64,000 bases of DNA from Pedobacter sp. SYP-B3415 (lineage in GTDB: Bacteria > Bacteroidota > Bacteroidia > Sphingobacteriales > Sphingobacteriaceae): the NCBI RefSeq assembly GCF_004138205.1, contig NZ_RXNQ01000002.1, positions 1 through 64,000 on the forward strand. Reading direction: 5' to 3'. Position 1 is the first letter of the stretch. Each line of letters opens with the position of its first letter. Both the position numbers and the translations under genes were made by a program. This document shows, piece after piece, positions 9,014 through 18,687 of the stretch. The notes under the pieces were generated by a model. That model was not told the DNA's origin. It searched no databases and was given only the letters and a program-made list of their open reading frames with translations.

Positions 9014-11779
9014 ATGACCAGATATTTTTTGATCACACTCTTCTTGCTGCTGTCAGGCTCTCCGAAATTGTTTTCGCAATCCGCTGTGAAACAGGAGGTC
9101 CAGCATTTGATTGACTCTGTGCAGCAGTATGGCAAACAACATGCTCCTGAACGACTGTATATTCATACAGACAGGTCTGAATACCTGGCGGCAGACACTA
9201 TATGGTTTAAAGCTTATCTTGTAGATGCCGCTTCGCTATTCGCTACGGCAAAAAGTAACATCATGTACGTGGAGCTGATTTCTGACAGCAGCCAGCTTGT
9301 CTCGCGGGTCATGATACCGGTAATAAATGGTGTTACAGCAGGGACACTTGTATTGCCCGAGCGGATGATACCGGGCACCTACCTGCTTAGGGCGTATACC
9401 AGCTGGATGCGAAACTGGGGAACCACGCATTTTTTTGAAAGCCGGATTTCTATCGGTACACCGGCCAGCGGTGACTGGTTACTGCATTACAAACCAAAAT
9501 TTACAAGGAAGGCAGGCAATGAACAGGTCGACTTGGATCTAAGCTTCAAACAGTTAGACGAGACCCTTGTCGGACTGAGAGAAATGCGTCTGGAGGTTAG
9601 TCAGGGCTCAAAGACATTGATGCGGAGCAGTACCGAGACCGGATTAGACGGCGCGGCCCGTCTCAGTTTTGAAACGACCGCTTCAGATAAGCCTGCCAGG
9701 CTCGTGTTATCTGTGCAGGACCGAAGAAAAAGCGGTACCCGCCAAACCATCCGCATCCCGCTTGTTTTTAACCGGCCTGAGCAGCGGGATCTGCAGTTTC
9801 TGCCTGAGGGCGGAAACCTTGTTGTCGGTTTAGCATCGACGGTCGCCTTCAAGGCCTTAAATGAAGACGGCAGCGGTGCAGCTGTAAGCGGCACCATCAT
9901 AGATCAACATGGAGATACCGTTACATCTTTTCGTGCTGCACACCTCGGCATGGGCAGCTTTGTTCTTACTCCGCGCGAAGGGGCGGCATACCGGGCCAGG
10001 GTCGTGCTGCCGGCAGGCGGTTACAAGGACTATCCGCTGCCGGTAGCCAAGTCATCGGGCGTGGTACTATCGGTTGCAAATGACCTGAATTCGGACAGTT
10101 GCGTTGTACGGATGTTCGCATCAGGAGACTCTGCCCTTCGCAGCAGACGATTTTACCTGCTTGGACATACCCGCGGCAATGTCGCCTTTGCTGCTTCGGT
10201 TAATTTAAGCAGGGGGTACAGCATGATTAAGGTGAACAGGAAATTGTTTCCAACGGGGCTTGCCCGGCTTGTATTGTTAGATGCCACCAAACGCCGCGCG
10301 GCAGAACGCGTCATCTATATCGACCATCAGGACGGGCTTCAGCTTAGCGTCAGTGCGACAAACAATAGCTACGGATTAAGAGACTCGGTATGGCTGCAGC
10401 TAAACGTAAAAAATACTGAAGGAAAGCCGGTTAGAGGTACCTTCTCTGTGGCTGTGACCGATAACGGGCAGGTTAAAAGCGACAGTCTCGCTTCGCAGGA
10501 TATTCCACTGAATATGAACCTGCATGCCGAATTAAAAGGGCATATCGAGGGACCGGGATACTATAAAGATGCAGCGCGCAGTCCAGATAAATGGCGGGCG
10601 CTGGATCTGTTGCTACTCACGCAGGGCTGGGTAGGTTTTGATATCGACTCGGCTTTTCATCCGGCGAAGCCGATTAAGTTTCCGGCCGAACAGGAATTTC
10701 TTGTAAAGGGAAAGATCACCAATGCATTTAACAAAATCATTCCCGGCAGTGCAGTCTCACTTTTTTCCAAAAGGCCGTTGGTCGTTATGGATACCGTTTC
10801 TGATTTAAACGGCCGTTTCACATTCAGGGGACTCGTTCCGGTAGATACAGCCGTTTATTTTATTCAGGCAAAAAACCGGAGAAACAAAAGCTCTAACGTG
10901 GGTCTTGAAGTGGATGAATTTGTTGCTCCGCCATTTCCGGTATCATCACACCGGCAGCTTCCATGGTTTGTAAATGTTGATACCACCGTTGCCATAAAGA
11001 ACCGTCGGCAGATCGCACTAAAGAGGGAACAGGAAATTGCCACCGGGGGTATCAGGCTTAAAGAGGTGGTGATCAGGGGAAAAAAGTATGTAAAGGATTC
11101 AAAAAACATCAACGGGCCCGGTGCAGCCGATGTTATTTTTGATGAAGCAGATCTGATCAAGGCCGGACGCATGACCCTCGGCGACCTCCTTACAAAACAA
11201 CTGAAAAACTTCGGTGTGCGTACCTCGAAATCCGGGGCGCGTTACCATGCCGTCAATTCGGTTGTTATGCACCTGATCATCGATGGTATGGATGTAGATT
11301 TTTTTCTGCCTTCAGGCATTTCACGATTTGACTATTTCACAGACCTGCTGAACTATTTTGGTGCTGAAGATATCAAAGGCATAGAAGTTATGTATTCAGG
11401 CAAATACCAGATGGGATATACCAGCAGGTACCTTCATCCGATGGCCGTTTTTTATGAGCATACCTTTATCGAAGTAACGACCAGGTCGGGACACGGGCCT
11501 ATGATGCGAAAAAGCATCGGTACCCTGGTGTACAGACCAATGCCTTTCAGTTTGCCGCAGTCCTTTTATGTTCCAAAGTATCAGGCAGGCAGCAAGGCAG
11601 ACGGCTCAGACATCCGCGCGACCATACACTGGGACCCGGCGGTCATTACCAACGCTGACGGTCGGGCAGAAGTACGCTTTTTCACTGCTGATAAACCCGG
11701 CATATACACGGTCATCGTGCAGGGAACGGATCTGCTAGGCGGCTTTGGATCATCAAGATCAACGCTGACCGTTCGCTGA
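9014..11779 (+). CDS. Large surface protein with macroglobulin-like and TonB-plug domains
   Basis: 921 residues with an N-terminal signal peptide (about 1-21, ending KLFSQ). Residues 35-145 resemble an MG2-type macroglobulin domain (ERLYIHTDRSEYLAADTIWF). Several more beta-sandwich units follow. Around 555-640 lies a carboxypeptidase-regulatory-like domain (VKGKITNAFNKIIPGSAVSL). Residues 680-800 resemble a TonB-dependent receptor plug (LKEVVIRGKK, then MTLGDLLTKQLKNFGV), but no 22-strand barrel follows; the protein instead ends with another beta-sandwich (ATIHWDPAVITNADGRAEVR). This architecture is widespread in Bacteroidota as a protein of unknown role, probably periplasmic or outer-membrane associated. 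Transcribed alone. Confidence 0.8.
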   Translation: MTRYFLITLFLLLSGSPKLFSQSAVKQEVQHLIDSVQQYGKQHAPERLYIHTDRSEYLAADTIWFKAYLVDAASLFATAKSNIMYVELISDSSQLVSRVMIPVINGVTAGTLVLPERMIPGTYLLRAYTSWMRNWGTTHFFESRISIGTPASGDWLLHYKPKFTRKAGNEQVDLDLSFKQLDETLVGLREMRLEVSQGSKTLMRSSTETGLDGAARLSFETTASDKPARLVLSVQDRRKSGTRQTIRIPLVFNRPEQRDLQFLPEGGNLVVGLASTVAFKALNEDGSGAAVSGTIIDQHGDTVTSFRAAHLGMGSFVLTPREGAAYRARVVLPAGGYKDYPLPVAKSSGVVLSVANDLNSDSCVVRMFASGDSALRSRRFYLLGHTRGNVAFAASVNLSRGYSMIKVNRKLFPTGLARLVLLDATKRRAAERVIYIDHQDGLQLSVSATNNSYGLRDSVWLQLNVKNTEGKPVRGTFSVAVTDNGQVKSDSLASQDIPLNMNLHAELKGHIEGPGYYKDAARSPDKWRALDLLLLTQGWVGFDIDSAFHPAKPIKFPAEQEFLVKGKITNAFNKIIPGSAVSLFSKRPLVVMDTVSDLNGRFTFRGLVPVDTAVYFIQAKNRRNKSSNVGLEVDEFVAPPFPVSSHRQLPWFVNVDTTVAIKNRRQIALKREQEIATGGIRLKEVVIRGKKYVKDSKNINGPGAADVIFDEADLIKAGRMTLGDLLTKQLKNFGVRTSKSGARYHAVNSVVMHLIIDGMDVDFFLPSGISRFDYFTDLLNYFGAEDIKGIEVMYSGKYQMGYTSRYLHPMAVFYEHTFIEVTTRSGHGPMMRKSIGTLVYRPMPFSLPQSFYVPKYQAGSKADGSDIRATIHWDPAVITNADGRAEVRFFTADKPGIYTVIVQGTDLLGGFGSSRSTLTVR

Positions 11780-11946
11780 TGGGTAAAATTCTGAAGCCGG
11801 AACCACTCTTTATTGATTGTCTACGGAACGAAGAGAGCAGTATCTGTACGAATTGACCGGCGCTTATGAGCGCGGAGTAATCGTTCCGAATCGGATTGGA
11901 TGTCTGTTGTTACCCGCCGCTGCAGCCACAGACAGCGTGAGAAACC

Positions 11947-11988
11947 AAAAAAAGCAAACAGCGGTCAGACTCGCTCTTTCCGCTGTTT
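11947..11988 (-). terminator. Terminator at the end of the susC-susD operon
   Basis: On the minus strand the 9-bp stem AAACAGCGG/CCGCTGTTT (11956-11964 with 11980-11988) with a 15-base loop is followed by GCTTTTTTTGG. It lies 64 bases after the susD stop and may also stop readthrough from the plus-strand gene ending at 11779. Confidence 0.75.
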
Positions 11989-12051
11989 CTATCATTAACT
12001 AACTTTCTACAAAGTAAGAAAGTGGGGTTGGCCGTGCAGCCCTTGGGAGCG

Positions 12052-13509
12052 CTAGTTTACGTCCCAGAATATCTTCGACGTAATCGCATCGCCCCCCATA
12101 GCCGCTGCTGCGGCTGCCCTGTTTGTACCATTCAGCGTCTGCTCATTGATCGGGTAGATAAAACGGACGGGAATGGTAAGCCCGGGGGCTACTTCCTGTC
12201 CGGGAGGCGCGTTGGACGGATTGGGTGGAATCAGCACTGGGTAGTCCAGACGCTTCCATTCAACCCATGAATCATAGCCGCGATTATATAAGGCGATCCA
12301 TTTTTGTATACCTATTTTTTCTTTGTAATTGGCCGAAGCGGTAGCCCAGGCCACATCCGGCCTGGCCAGATAGCTGGCCGCCTGCGCGGCCGTTCCGCCC
12401 CAGTACAGGATCGATGCAGTAATACCGTTGTTGTAATGGGTTTCTGCCGATCCCGGAATGTTGAATCCTCGGGCAGCGGCCTCCGCCAGCGCAAGTTCCA
12501 CCTCGGGATAATCCAGCAGCAGGGCTTCAAAATCATATGCAGACATCCTCGGTGTCAGGGTAGAGTAGTTGCTGTATGAATTCGTAAAGCCGTAATAGCC
12601 GCCGATAAAAATTCCGCCAACTGTCGTGAAGAAGCCCGGTCTGCGCGGATCTTGCAGACTATTCAGCTTATCGATAAAGGGTTTGGCACCTACAAAGTCT
12701 TTTCTTGATGTGAGACCCGGATTAGTAGCTGTTGAGATCGGATTATTGTTTGGCGTCGTTTTCAGGTACTTAAACACAAAATTGTCAGCTGCGCTGGTCA
12801 TGACATTGGGAGCCGCAGCTTCAATGATTGCCCGTGCCTTCGCAGGATCCTTGTCAGCCAGGATCAACCCCAGGCGAAGTTTTAGTGAATTGCCGAATCT
12901 GCGCCATTTCGTAATGTCGCCGTTATAGAAGACATCGGCAGAGCCAAAACCTGTAGCACCGCTGTTTAAGCTCAGCAGCGCCGCATCAAGCCTGGTCAGC
13001 AGGTCTGCATAAACCGTAGCGGCATCGTCATACCGGGGCTGTGTTTTCGTAATATCAAGCGCTTCAGAATACGGCACATTACCAAAGGTGTTTACCAGCG
13101 TCGACCAGGCCATCACCTCCATAATTTCTGTCTGTGCGAGCTGGCTCGCCTTTGTTGGTGCTGCGAGAAATTGATCTGCAGTGATAAGTTTACGGGCTTC
13201 GCGCAGGTCCATCAGTACATCGCGGTAGAGTGCCTGCCAGAACGCCTGCGGAATGGGGCGGGCAAGCAAGTTGTACCGTGGTTCATCCAGGTATTCTGTC
13301 ATAGTCCACTGCTGTACATAGAACCTGAAAGGGTTATTGTTTACACTTGGGGAGGTGATGATATCGGAAAAACTTTTAGAAGCCGCCGTAAAGAGTGGGC
13401 CCGCGGTAGCTTCCTGTGGGTTCTTAACATCAATGTTATAATCGGTTTTGTCTTTAGCGCAGGCACTGAACAGCACTGTCGCAACAAATAAATAGGCTAT
13501 CTTTTTCAT
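12052..13509 (-). CDS. SusD/RagB-family nutrient-binding outer-membrane lipoprotein
   Basis: 485 residues with a lipobox Phe-Ser-Ala-Cys17. The helical TPR-like body (QWTMTEYLDEPRYNLLARPI, then AQTEIMEVMAWSTLVNTFGN with VPYSEAL) and the C-terminal tail fit the SusD-like family that binds oligosaccharides, or in this subfamily often peptides or other nutrients, and forms a lid over its SusC channel on the cell surface. The gene starts 10 bases after the susC stop on the same strand, so the two are an operon. No glycoside hydrolase, sulfatase or protease follows within the operon, so the substrate cannot be predicted. Confidence 0.93.
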   Translation of the reverse strand: MKKIAYLFVATVLFSACAKDKTDYNIDVKNPQEATAGPLFTAASKSFSDIITSPSVNNNPFRFYVQQWTMTEYLDEPRYNLLARPIPQAFWQALYRDVLMDLREARKLITADQFLAAPTKASQLAQTEIMEVMAWSTLVNTFGNVPYSEALDITKTQPRYDDAATVYADLLTRLDAALLSLNSGATGFGSADVFYNGDITKWRRFGNSLKLRLGLILADKDPAKARAIIEAAAPNVMTSAADNFVFKYLKTTPNNNPISTATNPGLTSRKDFVGAKPFIDKLNSLQDPRRPGFFTTVGGIFIGGYYGFTNSYSNYSTLTPRMSAYDFEALLLDYPEVELALAEAAARGFNIPGSAETHYNNGITASILYWGGTAAQAASYLARPDVAWATASANYKEKIGIQKWIALYNRGYDSWVEWKRLDYPVLIPPNPSNAPPGQEVAPGLTIPVRFIYPINEQTLNGTNRAAAAAAMGGDAITSKIFWDVN

Positions 13510-13519
13510 GTCTGCTGGT

Positions 13520-16500
13520 CTAGAGTTTAAATTTCACATTAAAGCCGATCGTGCGCACGGCAGGATAGGAGCCGCTCTGATATCCTGAGAGGTTACCGGA
13601 ACTGAGCGCGTCTTCAGGGTCGGCGTAGGGTAGATTCTTATGAATGATCCAAAGGTTGCGCCCAATCAGCGAGGCTTCCACGCTTTTGAATGGCTTTATC
13701 TTTTCCACAATGCTCGCGGGCAAAGCGTAGGTCAGCGAAAGTTCCCGCAGTTTGATATAACTGCCGTCGTAGACCCGCATAGCCCGCGGGGGATTTCGTG
13801 AATAGCCATAAGGCGTATTGCTCGACGTTGAGGCGTCGACCCGGATATTATTCGGTGTGCCATCTTCCTTTACGCCGGGTAAAATAACTCCACCACCGTT
13901 CGCCAGCGTGTTTCGGAGTGGATTCCCAAGGTCATTCAGTCCTGCTGTTCCGGGATACAAACCCGTGCCGTTGCCGTACCACTGGTCAAGCGAGAACACA
14001 TCACCGCCCTGACGCATATCGACAAGAAAGGTAAGCGCCAGATTTTTGTATTTAAAACCATTTTGAACGCCGGCAAGGAAGTCCGGATTTGGATTCCCGA
14101 TGATATGATTTGACTCCGTCGTTACTTTATAATAGCCGGTAGGAAGCACTACAGGCTGCCCGTTCAGGTACACGAAATTTGTGCCGCGGATTACACCGTA
14201 GGGATGGCCTTCAGCGGCGTTGAGGGTAACACCGCCTTGTAACGAGGCAAGTTCAATGTTGCCACCCGCATCAGGATCCAGCTTAAGCACCATATTCCGG
14301 TTTCGCGTAAAATTCACGTTGATGTTCCACGAAAAGTTCTGCGATTTTACAGGTGTGCCGTACAGGCTTAGTTCGATGCCCTTATTTTCCACCTCCCCGG
14401 CATTTACATACCGAAACGAATAGCCAGTCGAGGAACTGACGGATACCGGCGTGATCTGGTCTACAGATAGCGTGCGGTAGATAGTCAGGTCAAATCCCAG
14501 CCGGCTGGAAAAGAACGATGCTTCCAGGCCTGCTTCAACACTCCGTGTCCGCTCCGGACGAAGCGCTGGGTTGTTTTTTGTATTTGATACGGAGAATAGC
14601 GGAAGCACATCGTATGATGTCGGTTTGGTATACACGTCATAGACGCTTAACGGCGGCGCATCGTTGCCTACCTGCGCATAGTTGACCCGCAATTTGCCGT
14701 AAGACAACCAGCTTTGGCTTTTTAGCAATTCAGAAAACGTAAATCCTGCTGCAACTGATGGATACCAAAATACATTGTTGGTTGTAGGCAGCGTAGATGA
14801 TACATCTCTTCTGATTGTGGCATCAAGCACCAGAAAGTTCCGGTAACCGAAAGTCGTACTGGCGAAATGGCCATCGACCGCGCGGCGCTGTACAAGTTCA
14901 ACAGGTGCCTCGATGGGGCTGACTGAATTCAAAAGGGAATACAGATCGGGTGCCACAAGCCCGCCGTTCGTTTGGGCGCGAATCGAATTGACATTGTCCC
15001 TGCGCAGGTTGGCGCCAAGTAATCCGCGGAAAGTGAAGGCCTCCGAGAAATCATGTTTAAAGTTTAAAAGGAGATCGTAATTGGTTTCGCTTGCATTGCG
15101 GTTTGTGCGGGCATAAGATGAAACGGCATAACTGCCTACGGCCACACGCTCCTCCTGTAGATCACCGGTGCCATCGTAGGTAACCCGGGCAAGCACATCA
15201 AACCATTCAGCAAATTTATAGGTGGCATTGATATTACCGAAAAAGTGGTTACGCGAATCATTGACAAAGTTTTTGTAACGTGTAAAGTATGGGTTGTCTG
15301 CATATATCGGCCGGGTACCCGTCTGATCTGCCCAGTTCCATGTAACGTTCCTGCGGTTTCTGAAAAACGCCTCCTTCAATTCAACCAGGTCAACATTTGT
15401 CTGGTACCACTGCCTGAAATTCTGATTTGGATTCAGGTTGGCATACCCCGTTCCATAACGCCCAAGTCCCTCGATACGCGAATAGTTTGCAGACGCTTCG
15501 ACACGCAGGTTTTTTGCAAGCTCGCGCGATGCCCCAAAGTTGAACAGGTTTTTGACGATCTTACTGTTCGGCAATACGCCGTTCTCATCATTTCGCGTGT
15601 AGCCCAGTTTGTACGTGGTGTTTTCTCCGCCACCGTCAATGGCAATGCTCTGATTTGATACGAGCGCAGTCTCATAAAATTCAGCTGGTCCGTTTGCTGC
15701 AGCTACCCAGGCTGTCTTTTGTTTGTACGTAGGTGAAAACGGGTCTAAGGCAGCCCACTGGTAGATAAACAGTTTTGAATCAAACCGTGGACCATATGAG
15801 GCATCGGCGCTGAATTGCGGCGTCATTTCCCTGCCGGTTCCAAATACATCCCTGTACCAGAAACCGGGTACAGGCACGGGATTTCCTGCGCCGTCTGTTG
15901 CTGGCGTCGTGTAACCCGCGCCGTATTCTTTCTGATATTCCGGAAAAGTTTTTTTGTCAATGTTACCCCATGTCAATCCGCTGTTGACGCTGAAGTTTGT
16001 GCTGCCTTTGCGGCCCTTTTTTGTCGTGATGATAATCACGCCGTTTGCTGCACGCGATCCGTACAGGGCGGTTGCAGCTGCGCCTTTCAGGACATTCATG
16101 CTCTCTACATCATCCGGGTTGATGTCTGCGGCAGCATTTCCGTAATCAAACCCTGAACGTCCTGTCTGCTGGTTGGTCGTGTTTGTGTTGGCATTGCTTA
16201 CCGGTACACCATCGATCACAAACAGGGCCTGATTATTTCCGCTGATCGATTTGAAGCCGCGGATCACCACATTTGTGGAGCCACCCATCGCGTTGTTCCG
16301 CCTGATATCGAGGCCGGCAACCTTGCCGCCTAAAGAATTAACCAGGTTATTGTCGCGAGTGCGGGTAATATCTTCAGCTTTGACTTCCTGGGCTGCATAA
16401 GCCAGTTCGTTCTTTCGTCTTGTTATGCCCAGGGCCGTAACCACCACCTCGCTCAGCTCTTTTGAATCTGAAATAAGTTCAACGTTCATCGTGGCGCTTG

Positions 16501-16756
16501 TACCCACCTGCTTGGTTACAGGCGTATAGCCTACCGAACTGAAGGTGAGCGAAACGCCGGCAGCGACCTGGATGGTGAAAAAGCCATCTGCATTTGTGGA
16601 CGTACCCGACTGGCTGCCACTTACCCGGACACTGACACCGGGAATTGGTTGTCCGTCTGCCTGGTCACGGACGGTTCCGCTTACAGTTTTTTGCTGTGCA
16701 AGAGCATTCCAGGCAAGCACCAGAATACTCAGCATGCTAAGTAAAGTTTTTTTCAT
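13520..16756 (-). CDS. SusC/RagA-family TonB-dependent outer-membrane transporter
   Basis: 1078 residues when started at ATG 16754-16756, which gives a clean signal peptide (MKKTLLSMLSILVLAWNALA). Residues 22-100 are a carboxypeptidase-regulatory-like domain (VSGTVRDQADGQPIPGVSVR). The plug follows, with the SusC signature VVIRGFKSISGNNQALFVID and MNVLKGAAATALYGSRAANG, both highly typical. The rest is a 22-strand barrel ending in a terminal Phe-Asn-Val-Lys-Phe-Lys-Leu strand. It imports the ligand captured by the SusD partner using TonB energy. No N-terminal anti-sigma-interacting (STN) domain is present and no sigma/anti-sigma pair is next to it. A LytTR regulator is divergently placed 316 bases upstream. 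Confidence 0.95.
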   Translation of the reverse strand: MKKTLLSMLSILVLAWNALAQQKTVSGTVRDQADGQPIPGVSVRVSGSQSGTSTNADGFFTIQVAAGVSLTFSSVGYTPVTKQVGTSATMNVELISDSKELSEVVVTALGITRRKNELAYAAQEVKAEDITRTRDNNLVNSLGGKVAGLDIRRNNAMGGSTNVVIRGFKSISGNNQALFVIDGVPVSNANTNTTNQQTGRSGFDYGNAAADINPDDVESMNVLKGAAATALYGSRAANGVIIITTKKGRKGSTNFSVNSGLTWGNIDKKTFPEYQKEYGAGYTTPATDGAGNPVPVPGFWYRDVFGTGREMTPQFSADASYGPRFDSKLFIYQWAALDPFSPTYKQKTAWVAAANGPAEFYETALVSNQSIAIDGGGENTTYKLGYTRNDENGVLPNSKIVKNLFNFGASRELAKNLRVEASANYSRIEGLGRYGTGYANLNPNQNFRQWYQTNVDLVELKEAFFRNRRNVTWNWADQTGTRPIYADNPYFTRYKNFVNDSRNHFFGNINATYKFAEWFDVLARVTYDGTGDLQEERVAVGSYAVSSYARTNRNASETNYDLLLNFKHDFSEAFTFRGLLGANLRRDNVNSIRAQTNGGLVAPDLYSLLNSVSPIEAPVELVQRRAVDGHFASTTFGYRNFLVLDATIRRDVSSTLPTTNNVFWYPSVAAGFTFSELLKSQSWLSYGKLRVNYAQVGNDAPPLSVYDVYTKPTSYDVLPLFSVSNTKNNPALRPERTRSVEAGLEASFFSSRLGFDLTIYRTLSVDQITPVSVSSSTGYSFRYVNAGEVENKGIELSLYGTPVKSQNFSWNINVNFTRNRNMVLKLDPDAGGNIELASLQGGVTLNAAEGHPYGVIRGTNFVYLNGQPVVLPTGYYKVTTESNHIIGNPNPDFLAGVQNGFKYKNLALTFLVDMRQGGDVFSLDQWYGNGTGLYPGTAGLNDLGNPLRNTLANGGGVILPGVKEDGTPNNIRVDASTSSNTPYGYSRNPPRAMRVYDGSYIKLRELSLTYALPASIVEKIKPFKSVEASLIGRNLWIIHKNLPYADPEDALSSGNLSGYQSGSYPAVRTIGFNVKFKL

Positions 16757-17072
16757 ATGAATATTAGGTTTGTTGATTATGTGAATTACCGGGATCGTTT
16801 TCATATTGGGCGATCACGCCTGTCCACGAATTCAGCTGAGCAAATTAGCGGTGTTTGCCTAAGGACTTGATTAACTGAGTGACCAAAATGGACGACTCAG
16901 AAGCCGATTTGTCCGTTCTGCCTGTCAGCGGTTAAACCTGACGGCATGGCGCCCGAATCATATGGGGAAAACGCTTTGTTGGCCGGAACAGAAGATCGTG
17001 GCAGCACGTCGGTTTTATACTATTATTAAGCAACCGGCCCCGCGATATTTGTTATAAATACTACCTATTGTT
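16757..17072. promoter_or_regulatory. Shared upstream region of susC and the LytTR gene
   Basis: 316 bases between two divergent genes with no ORF worth reporting. The arrangement places both promoters here. I find no clear TTTG-N19-TAnnTTTG pair and no convincing pair of LytTR-type direct repeats, so this is called on position only. Confidence 0.4.
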
Positions 17073-17504
17073 ATGCGAGAATTAAAATTTTACCAAAGTC
17101 AAATGAATTTGCAGGATATTGACCCGAAAGAGGGGGGAGATATTCCGGGACCAAAATTCAAACGCCGTTTCCTGGTTACGTACCGCGAAAAGCTGATCCC
17201 GCTTGTTGAATCAGAAATTGGCGCCTTTTGTATCGAAGATAAAGCTGTATACATTCACACGATGGCCAACCGGCAATATGTCATTTCTTACACTTTAGAA
17301 CAGCTGGAAACCCTGCTTGACCCGGCTGTATTCTTCCGTGCCAACCGGCAAAGCCTGATCGCATACCATGCGATACGGGAACTTGAGTATTATGATGAGA
17401 GAAAGCTCAAGGTCATTCTAAAATGCAAAGGGCCGGGCGAGGTTGTTGTAAGTAAGGCGAAAGCACAGGAACTGATTGCCTGGCTTGAAAATCAATACAA
17501 TTGA
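17073..17504 (+). CDS. Stand-alone LytTR DNA-binding protein
   Basis: 143 residues. The C-terminal 105 residues (about 35-140) match the LytTR DNA-binding domain: KRRFLVTYREKLIPL, then AVYIHTMANRQYVISYTLEQ, the key VFFRANRQSLIAY, and a final strand-helix pair (VVVSKAKAQELIAWLE). The N-terminal 30 residues are too short for a receiver domain, so there is no phosphorylation input. Stand-alone LytTR proteins in Bacteroidota can be cytosolic regulators, sometimes responding through an unlinked partner. Being divergent from susC, it is the natural candidate regulator of the susCD operon; this is inference. Confidence 0.88.
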   Translation: MRELKFYQSQMNLQDIDPKEGGDIPGPKFKRRFLVTYREKLIPLVESEIGAFCIEDKAVYIHTMANRQYVISYTLEQLETLLDPAVFFRANRQSLIAYHAIRELEYYDERKLKVILKCKGPGEVVVSKAKAQELIAWLENQYN

Positions 17505-18491
17505 AATTGAACAATCAATGTTGTCCGGTAAAAATCAGCTGAGTGAAATAAGATTCTTCTAACCAGTCTCAAAACAGTATTTGCCTGAGTCTTCCGAATC
17601 AAGCCCCCCTGTATTTTATGTCTGCGGGTTTTACGTACAGGCGGTGGTTTTGATGAGGGTTTTGCCTGATTACTGCCACTGATAGGTGCGGACCAGCCTT
17701 GTATCTTCTCGCCGCAGAAAAGTATTAAAAGTCTTGCACTGTTTTAAGGAGGTTGGGAAGAACCAAGGAGGGGAACCAGCCCGGAACAGAATGTCGCATG
17801 GGTAATCCGGGCCTTTTCCCGCCGCCGTCGGACTTTTGATACTTTTATGCAAGAAGAGATACACAGCCGGAGCGGTTTGCTTCTTTTCCAAGAAAAAGAA
17901 GGAGCCCCCGCGGCGGTGAGCGGTTCGATACCATAGCCTCACATCTATTGTAAACCAAAAAACTATAGGCTTTCGCAAAACTTTCCCCGGATAACAGTGA
18001 TTGAACAATCAGGAATCGCTGATGCGAGGCTCGGATAATAGAGGTAAATATCAATAGAGGACATCGTGAAGAATCACAGACGTCTACCTTTTAGAATAAG
18101 GAGAACGAGCCAGGAATCAGAACCAGGCACAGGGCCCCTTATAGCTTCGTTTGTATTCATTGTAGAGACTATTCGGGAGCATTCCCGTGGCCTTGCAGGT
18201 TAAATCTTTCCATTCAAGAAGAGCGACGCAAGCGCAGGGTTGTTTCCGGCTTCTCTACAGTTTGCGAGCCGGCGAATGGTTGTTCTTGCCCTAAATGTTC
18301 TTGTGCGCTGCGCCGTATGTCGCACTATTCGCTTCCGGATTCACGTCAGCTTGCTTATTTATCAGTAAAATGAAGGATCTTTGCAGTTGGGCAGCTTTCC
18401 AGATCACAGCGAAGCTTTGGTTATATGAAAGAAGAATAAAATCGCCTGATTCTTCGGGGAACAATCTATCAAAACAGCCTGCAGGACTATA
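17505..18491. other. Gene-poor region of about 1 kb
   Basis: No ORF here has family resemblance, sensible composition or start context. At 17880-17901 an imperfect palindrome of pyrimidines then purines (CTTCTTTTCC with AAGAAAAAGAAG) is present. Near 18225-18350 the composition is simple and GC-skewed. The region may hold decayed or non-coding sequence. Confidence 0.5.
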
Positions 18492-18523
18492 AAATCAAAA
18501 GGCTGTCCCTCGCGGACAGCCTT
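18492..18523 (-). terminator. Intrinsic terminator downstream of the tRNA-like gene
   Basis: On the minus strand a 10-bp perfect stem (AAGGCTGTCC with GGACAGCCTT, 18499-18508 and 18514-18523) with a 5-base loop is followed by TTGATTTT. It lies 80 bases after the tRNA-like gene on the same strand. Confidence 0.8.
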
Positions 18524-18603
18524 CTGCAATTAACAAAACAAATATATGACGAGCAATCATATGTAAAACACGCCTCATGGAAAGAGACGCCGGAAATAAG
18601 GGC

Positions 18604-18675
18604 GGTTTGGGGATGGATTCGAACCATCGTAAAAGGCGTATCAAGCCTCCACCTGTGCCACTCGGTCACCCAACC
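18604..18675 (-). tRNA. tRNA-like gene, anticodon position reads GAT (Ile), atypical
   Basis: The minus strand folds as a cloverleaf. D-arm: ACC stem, GAGTGGCACA loop, GGT, with A14, G15, G18-G19 and A21 in place. Anticodon stem GAGGC with GCCTT and loop TTGATAC, so position 34-36 reads GAT. T-arm: GATGG, loop TTCGAAT, CCATC, perfectly paired. Variable region is 4 bases. The acceptor GGTTGGG pairs with CCCAAAC with one G-A mismatch, or with CCCAAACC if one A bulges, leaving G as discriminator. CCA is not encoded. The D-arm looks like that of class II (Ser/Leu) tRNAs, not like ordinary tRNA-Ile. It could be functional, specialised or decaying. Confidence 0.6.
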
Positions 18676-18687
18676 TTTATAGATTGT

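Noticed and set aside
11817..12002. 61-codon ORF between the MG-domain gene and susD
   Set aside because: It includes the susD terminator hairpin and has no family or start support.
12000..12022. Inverted repeat ACTTTCT/AGAAAGT near the susD end
   Set aside because: Short AT-rich arms without a T-run; the adjacent GC-rich hairpin already explains termination.
17670..18008. Minus-strand ORF of 112 codons in the gene-poor region
   Set aside because: Composition dominated by a pyrimidine/purine palindrome (Phe-rich and Lys-rich runs); two frames are open at the same place, so no coding signal.
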